Positions 34,361 to 45,800 of a stretch of DNA of 64,000 nt are shown one piece after another. The translations under genes were made by a program, and so were the position numbers. The DNA is from Helicoverpa zea. Its lineage: Eukaryota; Arthropoda; Insecta; Lepidoptera; Noctuidae. The stretch covers positions 2,294,001 through 2,358,000 of the forward strand of contig NC_061475.1 of NCBI RefSeq assembly GCF_022581195.2. Reading direction: 5' to 3'. Position 1 is the stretch's first letter, and each line of letters starts with the position of its first letter. The notes beneath the pieces are model-generated. The model was not told the DNA's origin, did not search any database, and saw only the letters and a list, made by a program, of their open reading frames with translations.

Positions 34361-36715
34361 GGTTACGACCAGAATAAAAATACATGGGCAACAGAGATTA
34401 AATAAGTCATTGAACACGTCTTTGGCATTTAAGATTTCAATGTTCAGGTATTTTGGATTGTGTTAATAGATTTTTATCGCCGACTGTACATAAATAATGT
34501 ATATTTACATACACAGCAAGTTACGGCACAGATTATACATAGCAATGGTACATTATTCATGAAAGTGTCTGACCTAAAGAACTGACCGGAAAACTTCGGG
34601 ATTGTTCGGAAAACTTCGAGTAATGGTGCGTTTAAACGAAAGAGCGAACGTTCTATCTATGAAATATAACGAAAGTTAAAGAAATGAGTACAAAATAAAA
34701 TTCAGGTAAAAATGTGTTAGTTGAATAACAGCACGGCATTCAACGGGGACCATTAATAAGTTTCGTTTTTTATTATTTATGTCATGTTAAGGGCTTATCA
34801 AGATATTTTACTTTTTGTCAAATAGCTAACCAAATAGAGTATAGTTATTTTTCATTTATTTAAACGCACCCTAAGAAGATAATTTATGAAAATAATTTCC
34901 CTAGAAATTCTCTCTCTCTGTCTTGCAGGCTATATTTTGGCAAGTGTAAAACATGGACAGATATAAGTTGCTTTAAGTTCTTAGGTCAGAGCTACATGAT
35001 AAATTGACTATATAGAAATTCATCTAAGTACAAATAAAACTAGGCACAACATTTCCAGTCTAATATTGTCTTATATTAATAACATTATTTGTAAATATCT
35101 ACATACATTTGATAAATAGGTTTTATATAAATTCATGATTATACATAATTGTCTATCAAAAACAATTAAAAAAAAAAAAAAACAAGTTAGGCATTTACTA
35201 TTTTGGATATATGGTCAAACTGTAATATTATTTCGCTATATATTATTATAAACGTAGATCTAAAGAGAAATTCATTTCACTATTGTATTTTTTAATAACT
35301 GCAGTCGTGTAAATTACTATTATATTATCGTTTTTTTTTTTTTTTAATACGGTTTAGAAAAGCTTATTTCGGAAGATTTTAGCTATAGCGAGTATAGATA
35401 TATTAAACATAGGTACTATAAAACCTTTAAGGCAAAATTCACCGGCAACATAAACGACCGTTTTTTTATTTGAAAAAAAAAAATGTTTACTTTGAAAATA
35501 GTTCGTGAAAATTTATAGTAAATAATTGTTTAAAAAAATCTAATTGGGAACCTTTTTAATGGGAAGTCAGAAAAAATACGTATAATATGTTGTCAATGAA
35601 CTTTGGCCTAAATAAATTAAGTACCAATATAATTATAAAAAATGCTATATTATAAAACAGTTAATTCTAAAGCTTTTGGCTATAAATTGACGCCTTATTA
35701 TGATGGAAGATGTACGTATTAATTGACAAGGCAGCGTGTAAACGCGAAATGAGTGAAAGTGTACTACAAAAGATATTGCTTTTATTTGTTGTGTGGTTTC
35801 AATAAAGAGATATTATATTATATTATATTATTATATCAACACTAGCTGTTTCAAGCAATTTTACCCCCATCTTGGAAGAATCATTTTACGCATTCAGATA
35901 AATAGTAGGATGCTCATTAAATTAATAATTTTGGCTTGAAAACCCGGCAAACAACTTCTCATTTATAATATTAAGCAAAGATTCGTAAAGTTGTATGCAG
36001 TAATTTATCATAGGCCGATTTTGGAAAATTCGATAATTTATTGTTTTTTGCTGTAAAAAGTATAGCAGCCTCTATCAGACCAGACTATTATTCTTTTTCA
36101 TAAATATTTAGCGCCAAATTGACTTGTTGACCTGGTTATAAATAACAATTTCGAATACAATATAATACTGGCGAGAATTTGGCTACAAAACATCTGTCAC
36201 TATTGACAACTGTCCCATAGATACAGTCATGAAAACAAATTATTAAATACAATTAAGAGAGTATGTCATAACATCAGTACCACAAAAACTTATGACAAAA
36301 AACTGCGAGTTGGGCCAACTGCGAATTCTAGCAACTCCGAATTGGACCACTTTTTAAACACTGAATTAGTCGTATTATAAGTGAACAAAATTAAATTGCA
36401 TTTAAATACAATTATGCGGGTTGCTGTTGCGTTTACTGCGACAGAGTGCGAATTCGCAGTCTCGGACGTTGCTATTCGCACGTTGTCCCAATTTTTATAA
36501 TGCTGGCAATATTTTAATATGATTATTTTTACTATAGGCAAGTAAACAACATTACGTGGCATCTATCAGGCCTTCAAAAAATTAGTTCAATTCACTATCA
36601 AATATCAAATGCGAATTAGACCAGTTGCGAATTCGACTAAACAGCGAATCGGATTAAAGTACATTGGACTTTTTTATTAAATTTTTTTTAGACATTTAAT
36701 TTATTCAGAGGATTT

Positions 36716-36884
36716 CTACGCAGGTTGTAATTGTGTGTACTGTGATAGATTCCGAAGTCCCTGTCTGGTGGCGACTCTTGTGTTGTTAGCGTTAACGCTT
36801 CGGTTGATATGAGCGTTGTGAAGCTCTGACACTTGTGTGGAGCAGGCCGCCGCCGGGTCGCCTGAACCTGTTAAGCTGCCTAGC
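36716..36884 (-). CDS. DUF4804-like gene last exon 13
   Basis: 169 nt to TAG at 36718-36716, phase 2 in. Reads LGSLTGSGDPAAACSTQVSE, LHNAHINRSVNANN and ends SQYTQLQPA. Acceptor ttttcccag. Confidence 0.88.
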
Positions 36885-39800
36885 CTGGGAAAATAAAAAT
36901 AAATAACAGTTAGGTACATTATTAGGATACTATACTAGATACGATTTTACCCGCTTTCTGAGGGTTACGTTCTTAACCCTATTAAAAGTATCGCATTATG
37001 TTATTGTAATGCATCAAACTCAAAATAATTTATTCAACCTTAGCTGCAAAACTAATCATTTACATTTTTGTATAATATAATAAGTATGTTAGTCTTCAAG
37101 TTATGTATAACTATGGGCCAATGCAGCCTGAAAATAAAGGTCATTTGATTTACAATTCCCAAAATGGTCAACCCTTCAATGTACAAGAAACAATATTTTT
37201 GCCAAGTTGTATCAAAATTCTTTCAGCTATTTGCGCGTCAAGAAATATAAAAACATTACTCAGAAAGTTTCACCTTAATTTATTTATCTTGTTAAAATAT
37301 AATAAGAATACTTACCAGAACTCGTTCCCTGGGTGTGCATTTCCGTCCCAAGGGTATGTCATGACGAGTAGCTTCCCTTCATCGTCGCCTTGCAGACGAG
37401 ATGACGGCTCACGACGTTTTATTTGTACGTTTATACCACCTGAAGATTATAGTTTAATAAATATATAGCTTAACAATATACGAAATGAATAAGAAAATCT
37501 TGAAATAAAAAAACTTTGACAGGCTACAGCAAGACGAATTCCGAAATGTAATTTTGCATTTAGGTACCAACATTACATTATTATCTCCTCTCCACATAAT
37601 AAATATTTTATGAACTCAAGTATTTTTCAAATTCACACATTAAACTCAAGTTTTATCAACTATTCGACGAAGTTGCATATTTCAAGATGCAGTATTAACG
37701 TATTTACCTCTCGGATGTTTTTTGCTCTCGAAGAATACTTTATAAACTGCGTCAGGTCCGGAACCCGATGTGTTTGTGAACATTGCTGAAAACAGATAAC
37801 ACATAATTAAAAAAAACTTTTTACAAAAAAATAAAACCGACTCCCAAAAAAACTGAAAAGCAAAAAAAAACTCTTCTTAGGTGCTTCGGCCTAGAAGTCA
37901 GTGTCTAATGGATGTTCCTGAGTTTATACGCCACCGACTTCTAGGCAGATGCACCTAAGAATAGTTTTTTTTTGCTTTTCAGTTTTTTTGGGAGTCGGTT
38001 TTATTTTTTTGTAAAAAGTTTTTTATTTTTGGCTTTTCAGTGACAAGCGTAGTTGTTACTATCCGCATTTGTGGAAAGTTCTCATCAATACGAATAATGT
38101 AAGCCCAAACACGAGGTAGTTTACATATTTAGGTCATCATCAGGTCGGCTCCAAACCTTCACAGTTGCAAAGGCTTTGTCAATACAAATAATATAAGCCC
38201 AAACACGAGGTAGTTTACGTATACGGTTGTCGAGTTCCCTCGACCTTGTCTCGTCTCCATCATCAGGTCAGCTCCAAATCTCCACTGTTGCATAGTGTTA
38301 TCAGACGTACACCTCATTCTCAAGTTTTTAACCTATGCACGCCTACAATTTTCGAAAGTTGCCCTCGATTTCTCAGGGTTTCCATCATCAGATCCTGATC
38401 TGGTGATTATGGGACCACCTGGAAGGTATACCCTATCAAACAAAAAAAAAAAAATTGCGAATCGGTCCAGGCGTCTTCGAGTAATCGGTGAACATACATA
38501 AAAAATATAAAAAAAAAGATCCCGACGAATTGAGAACCTCCTCTTTTTGGGAAGTCGGTTAAAAACTAAGTATGCGACATTACATATTATCCGTTGAGAC
38601 TTGAAAAAGCGAGCCAGTTCAAGTTACTTTTTTTCAATTATTTTTCTCATGCCTGTCACTTTTCATGTTCCCATTCTTTTACCAATCCTATTCCCAATTT
38701 GCATCTTATCCATTATCATTCACATTCCTATTTCCACTGCATTCATATTGCCACTCACACTCAGATTGCCACTCACACTCAGATTGCCACTCAAATTCCC
38801 ATTCCCTAACTAGAACATACCTAGCACGGGATCGCTGGGCGTGATGTAAGCGAAGTTGACATCAGACACGTGCTGTAACAGGTCGCGACGTAACAACTGC
38901 TTCACTCGGGAACACACGGACAGAACGAACATATCCACTTTCCCATTGCCACTTTCAATCCCACTCCAACTCCATTTCATTCCCACTTACACTCCCATTC
39001 CCATTGCCACTCATATTCCCATTGCCACTTACACTCATATTCCCATCACCTAAAATCTTCTAGATACTTCTAAAATCTTCCAGAAAGTTCTAAAATTTTC
39101 TAGAACTTACCTAGTACAGGCTCACTGGGCGTAATATAAGCGAAGTTAACATCAGACACGTGCTGCAACAACTCGCGACGTAACAACTGCTTCACTCGGG
39201 AACATACTGATAGAAAGAACACGTCCACTTTCCCATTGCCACTAACAATCCCACTCCCACTCCCTTTCATTCCCATTTACACTCCCATTCCCATTGCCAC
39301 TCATATTCCCTTTGCCACCTACACTCACATTCCCATCACCTAAAATCTTCTAGAGTCTTCCAGAAAGTTCTAAAATTTTCTAGAACTTACCTAGTACAGG
39401 CTCACTGGGCGTAATATAAGCGAAGTTGACATCAGACACGTGCTGTAACAGCTCGCGACGTAATAGTTGTTTTACACGGGAACACACTGACAGAACGAAT
39501 ACATCCACTTGGTGTTTCGATATCTTCCAGACTCCTAGACCTGGGAAAGACATTAAAAAAATTAAAATATAAAGTTCATAAAACTATTTAACATCAATTT
39601 ATATGATCTCTCTGATCTCTCTCTGGTCATGTCAGATTTCCATCCCACTGGATATGTGAGTGAAGGAATAGTGAGTGCACCTGTGTCCAAGCAAACGCTT
39701 GTGCACTATAATATGTCCTGCGCAGCTTGCTTATCTCCTTATATGAGAACAGCCGCCGTGGCCGATAATCGGCTCGGACGCAATTATTATTATACAATCT

Positions 39801-42800
39801 GTTGATTTGCATCCGTGCCATATTCAAGGAGGTAATTATGCTAATGATTCTCGACCCAAATCAATAAAAAAATTAGAACGTAATTTTTTTTCGGAATTCC
39901 GTAAATGTCATCTAGCCTTATTTAGACTTGGCGCGTATGCTACTGGCATTAAAACCGTGCTGCACCCTCACACAAACGCAAACACAAAGCATACGCAACG
40001 ATCACTCATAAATTTCATTCATAAAATTGGATTACTTCGGAAATACCACGACATTACAACGAGAAAAAAAGCAGTGCATATTAGTTATTTCCCATGTACT
40101 GTAATTCCAATCGATTATTTACGTATTGTATGTCCTCCTCCTGAACTATGGCACAAATGCAAATCAACACCTTGTATTGTCTCCATCAAAAAGGTTTTCT
40201 GGAAGAAATTGCTCTTTAGCGATCAAACCGAAAATAGTCCCGTAGTTTGCGTGTATACCCTTTAGGTTTTTGTGCTGGAAAATGCTCCAAACACTGCAAT
40301 ATCTTCTGATTGCATAGACTTAAAAGTCATTTTTTTTAACACCCAGACACCAAAGACAGAGTATTTCAAAATGGAGCATAAACTGCCATATCTTCTGATT
40401 GCGTAGACTTAGAAGTCTGATTTTTTTACAGCTTCAAGGGACCATAGACCTCAATATTTAGCATAAATTTTACCTTCATAACTCCTACCGTTTCTGAGAA
40501 AAAGGGTCTTAAAAGACAGACGACCTTCAAAGTCCCCCTCTAAGGGTCAATATTTCTTTTAAAGGTTTTTGAAGACTTACCACAGCCAAGTAAATTTTAC
40601 TTAAAATTACACTTACCACAGCCAATAACATTGACGAAGGCCATCTTGTTGACTTCCTTGGCCCTCTCATCGGCTTCTACAAGCACGGTGTCAGTGAGCA
40701 CAGCTAGCCGCTTGTAGTACACCTCGTTGTCGAACACACAGCCGGCTCGAGGCAGGCGGACGTACCGCTCGGTGTACTTGCGTTGTGCATCGCGATGGAC
40801 GGCTGAATCTACGTAGGAAGTTAGCTCGTCGTATGTGTAGCTGTGTACCTGGGGTGTAGTGGATGAAGGTTAGAAAATAAACTACATACAGTTACTACAT
40901 ACTACATATACCTAAAGTTCATAAAGTCTATAATAGACAAATCTATATAAAAAGGTGGTATTAATCTGACCATATGACCATTCCGAATATTAATGCTCAT
41001 TTTTTCGGATTGATATTTTTTTTAAGTTGTATTAAAACCTAACTTTACAATCTGTCGGTATAGAGAGAGTCACGACATATTATCAGTTTTCACCCTTACA
41101 CATACTCAGGAACGAATCAACTATTATGCTTTACATGAGAAAAAATATTATTTCCAGCCGTTTCCCACGGTTTTCGCGCGCATACCCAGGAACCTCGGAA
41201 AGCCTATATTCTATGCCACCGTATATACCATAATGTAGATTTTCAACAAAGATTTTTTTCCCTCTATATTATACAAGGTATTGATTTATTTACTAGCTAA
41301 ATTATAATAAATAAATCAGATCTCATTACCTGATAGAATTCCGACCACATCTGCCTCCACATATGCTTAGCAGAAGTATTATTCCTGACATACGTGTTCT
41401 TCAGCACATTGAGGCAGGTGGTAGGAGTCACCTCTTCACCATACCCGTGTTCTGGAACGTTCTGCTCCTCAGTAATGAGGATGTCCTCGTAATCCATGCG
41501 GAAATCGCGCTGGAAACGAGGTCCTATGCAGCCTGGAAAAGAATAAAGTCAAGGTCGAAAGTTAAAATCTTTTTATTTTTATAAATATTATTTTAAATAT
41601 CAGTTTTTTCTTTTAAGTTTCTCATTTACTTACATAATATGGACTATGTACTGTGTCTGAAATAAATATTTTCAATTTCAATAAAGATATTGCCATAAGT
41701 ATAAGGTCGTTTTTCAAATAGTGGGTGAACTACAGAAATCTCAAACTTTACTTAACGACAACACCATTATATTCCCTCGAAGACTTCCAATTACAGGATT
41801 TGAGTTACTAAAACCATCTCAATTTTTTTACTACTATTTTTTACATACACTATTTACTTATAGTTTCATCTTGTCATAGCTCTTATATTTTCAATGTCAT
41901 GGTATCAAAAGGTTTCTAAAAAATTTTTCTTTATGAGGACTATGGCAAAAGCTGTTTACCTTCAACTATTTGAATAAGTGTCATCCTCTTTGCAATAAAA
42001 ACTTACCTAAGGCTACGCATGCTGAGATGGTCACCCATCCAAAACCTGACCTCGACAGCAGCTGCTTAACCTCAACCTTTGCTTACCTATTCCTTATACC
42101 TTTTCTATCCCTTACCTGTACTCCACAAAGATGACTTCTAAAATTCCCTTCCAACCTCGAAAAGGGGTTTTAGGTTATCGAAAATGGTCACCCATCCAAG
42201 CTTAACTTACCAATAATAACGGCGTCAGGCTCAGCGGTTTCCTCGCAGACGACGCCCGAGTTCTTCCTCTCTCCATCATTGATACACTCAGTATAACCAC
42301 TGACAAACACCATGGCCGATAGTTTCATCTCGTCATAGCTGAGGCAGTTCTCCAAAATGAGGGGGGGACGCTGATTCACTGTGCCTACGCTCTCCCAACC
42401 TTCGGAACTGGAAGTGGGAAATATTTTAATTAAAATAGAGTATTTTTGGAAAAAAAATTGGTAGAATATAGCAGTTGAGAATTGAGTGGTGTTATATTAT
42501 AAATGGGTTTGTTTATCAAGATATTAGGGAAGTGTAATATGTATCGATACTTTTCATATCGATAAATTTTCGGTCAGTTAATTGTCGGTTGATTCTCACT
42601 TATCTCTCTCATTTTCATGCTAAAATTATTGATTTTCTTTTTCTGTAAATATTTTTTGAATGTTGGAAACGAGATATTCTAATTTTTTTTTTATTCTAAA
42701 GCTTATTTAAAGAACATTCTGGGCAGCACGGCGTTTCCATTTCAATGTTAGACACCTCCATCAAACTTATTCGATTGCATGTGAAATGTGAAATTGAAGG

Positions 42801-45800
42801 TTTAGTTTCTCGATTCGATATTTGAAAATGGTTTTCTTTGTTTAACTTATTATATAGAAGTTAGTCAACATCCTCAACCACTTACTTACCCTCTGAACCG
42901 TTTGGCTCGAACCTGCTTCTTTTCCTGCGGCGAGAGACCGCTCAACAAAGATCTGTACACAAGTATAACTACATGCTACTTATGTACTTGGCACACTACC
43001 AACTCCCAACACACATATACACGCAAATTAATATGAGTATAGTCAATAGTCAACGCAAAAGCTCGTGAACAGTTAACAGTGCAGAGTTTTCTCAAATCCG
43101 GCTGACGGCCTCCGCCATGAATTATTTTATCGATAAACATACTTATCACAACGACGCGCATCTCTACAACTTTGTGACGTATAAGTATAACCCACAGGCA
43201 AGAGTGTATGTCTCATTTATTTATTTATACATTTATTCGTATCGTCTGCCACGAGTCTTTTCGTTGACTATAAAACGGTACAGATATAGCAGAGCGCAGT
43301 GAAGAACTTTTTCATTATAGTTCGGCCATTCAGAGAATGCGTTCCTGACACGTCGCGATTGAACTGACGACGTAACTTTGCAATGGCGTTGCAGTTACGA
43401 TAAAAATATTTTTGCTGGTTGTTTACCGTTTTAACAATTGAGGAGCATTAAAACAACATTATTATATCAATAATCAATGAATGTAGTTACGTCGTCAGTT
43501 CAATCGCGACGTGTCAGGAACGCATTCTCTGAATGGCCGAACTATAACAGAATTACATGAAAAAATTATGTTAATTGATTTTTGACACTATTTCGATGGC
43601 AACAAAGTTGATAATACCTTGACATTGAAAAATGTCTTCACTACGCTTAGATAAATGTACTCGCGACTGCAAACAAAGACTAAGTTAGTAGGACTTCCAA
43701 AAAAAATAACTATAATTATAACGAAATACCTACTTCTATTTAATAAAACCAAATAAGTTCTACTCTTACCTACCATTTTGACCAAATATTCAATATTTTT
43801 TTCTAGAATAAAATTAAAACAATATACCTAATAGATTTTTAGAATACTAGAGCATAACTAAACTTAACGAAGCAATTTATTATGGCACCGTTAAAATGTT
43901 ACGATATGTTATCACGCCATCCTCTTCCGTTTATATCGTTTATAGCTCAATCATTTTGTAAATAACTTTTAATTACTACTATTATGTATTACTTCACACT
44001 AGAACATCGAGTTTGTTTGCTTGAAAGATCGAATGTAAGGAACAATTGAACCAATTTGAAAAACTAAAATCAGTGTTAGATAAATAGCCCATTCGTCGAG
44101 CAAGGCTGTTTTTTATCTAGGTGCGCAGAATAGTTCCCGCGGAAAGGGGATAAAATCGCTGGTGGAAGTTCGTTCGTTAGTTAGTTAGAAAAAGTATATT
44201 TGGTCAAAGCAAAATATAAGGCAAAATGTTGAACATCAAATCTAATGCAATGATACTGGCACAAAATAAAAATACTTAAAACTCTTGACATGAATACTTT
44301 TTATCCCACAAAAGAAAAACAAATCTCTACTAAAACTATGAAAAGCTACCAAATTAAATTCAAGCTATATTCACAAAGTAATCTTACCCTTTTTCTCCAG
44401 TAATCAGTAGATATTTGTCAGCTTGTCCCATGAAAGTGATGGCGCGTTTCTTCAAAATCCTGTCTATGAGTTGTGGCACGCTCATATCTTTGTAAAGTTC
44501 CTTCTCTATACTGCTGCCGAACTCTCTGGAACATTAGAGATTTATAGTTAACAAAATTCGATTTTCAAAAACCTTAACCTTAGGAAGTTAAATTTTTGAA
44601 AATCGTATGTTTGTTCATGGCTTCCTGTTGTAATTCTTTACACCATACGTCACGACGATTTTATCAAAAACATCGTGGAAGGGAAGGTCGAAGGGAAGAG
44701 AAGAAGGGGTCGTCCAAGATATAGCTACATCAAGCAACTTAAAGAAAAGGTGAAGGTCGTGACGTATAAGGAAGTTCAGGAGTTGGCGCTAGATAGGTGT
44801 AAATGGAAGGAGCTGCACCGACAAGAGCTGGGCTCTTAAATTAATGATGATGAAAGATGATTCGATTATGAAAAAATCCAAGTAAGGTTAAATAAGCAAT
44901 TTTCATATGCTTAGAATCGTTAAAATTTTAGATATCGTTATAATCGTAAAAGTTTAGCATAGAATCTATTTAGAATGTGGTGTGAACATGCACAACTTTC
45001 TGGAACCCAAACCCAAAATATTCTTACTAATATTATAAGTAAAAGTGTTGAACTTTCACACCAATGGAATTTTGTACACAGATAGTCCAAACGTCTAGAA
45101 ACACAGAAAGGGAAAGGGTCCTTTTATCCAGGTGCAGGAACTAGTTCCCTCGGGACGCGAGTGTAACCACGGGTAACAGGTACTTTAGTTTATGGTAAAG
45201 AAAGATCCATTAGGACCTTACCTCTTGTATATGAGAAAATGAGTCATGAGTAGTAACACTCTCTCATGTATGAGTGGGTATGTTGAAGCTATGTTCTTCT
45301 TCAGTTTCTCTATAGGCCGACGCACTTTGAGCTTCTCTAATCTGCAATATTTAACGTAATATGAAATGCCAAACATATTTTGAACTCTATCACTGAAAGA
45401 AATATGTATGTATGTACATTATTTTATTTGTTAAATCTGCCATTGCAAAAGCTGCATGCTTAAGTTAAGCAAAATGAAATACAATAATCAAAATGCATAA
45501 GTTAAACTAAGCTAGATTTCAAGTAACAAGAATATTTAAAAGATAAACAGCTTTTAATTTTTTTTTTAATCTTCTTTTTCAACCTTGATAGTTCTTAATT
45601 TTTGTGAGCAAACAATGTTCGCATGCAAAAGTTTGGATTTTACACTGTTTGCCAGAGCAAGTTGATCAGAAAGAACTGTGTATATCTCGCCATGATAATT
45701 ACCTGACAGTCTCAATAGGGAAGGATATAGGGAACGCCTTGCTCTTAGCGATCACCTCATCCACATCATCCCCCTGCTCATCCGGAGTGACTTCAGAACA

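Larger units (their letters stand above)
27146..36715. other. intergenic region between the DUF4804-like gene and the hbn promoter
   Basis: About 9.6 kb, upstream of hbn and downstream of the next gene. Holds the duplicated block at 28921, the two TA-flanked elements, low-complexity tracts, the hairpin at 33800 and a MITE relic at 34193. No gene supported. Confidence 0.6.
38660..39370. repeat. degenerate simple repeat between the exon-10 copies
   Basis: Blocks at about 38740-38810, 38935-39050 and 39225-39340 are built from short variants of 'cccattgccactcacactc'. The same kind of sequence follows each exon copy, so exon copy and simple repeat moved together as a unit of 280-290 bp. Confidence 0.7.

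Noticed and set aside
38594..39053. Overlapping plus-strand frames rich in Pro, Ile and His
   Set aside because: Created by the simple repeat between the exon-10 copies; two frames are open at once, which is typical of low-complexity DNA.
39807..40265. 152-codon plus-strand frame in a DUF4804-like intron
   Set aside because: It follows a repeat copy and matches no domain I know; no initiation or splice context. A worn repeat is more likely.
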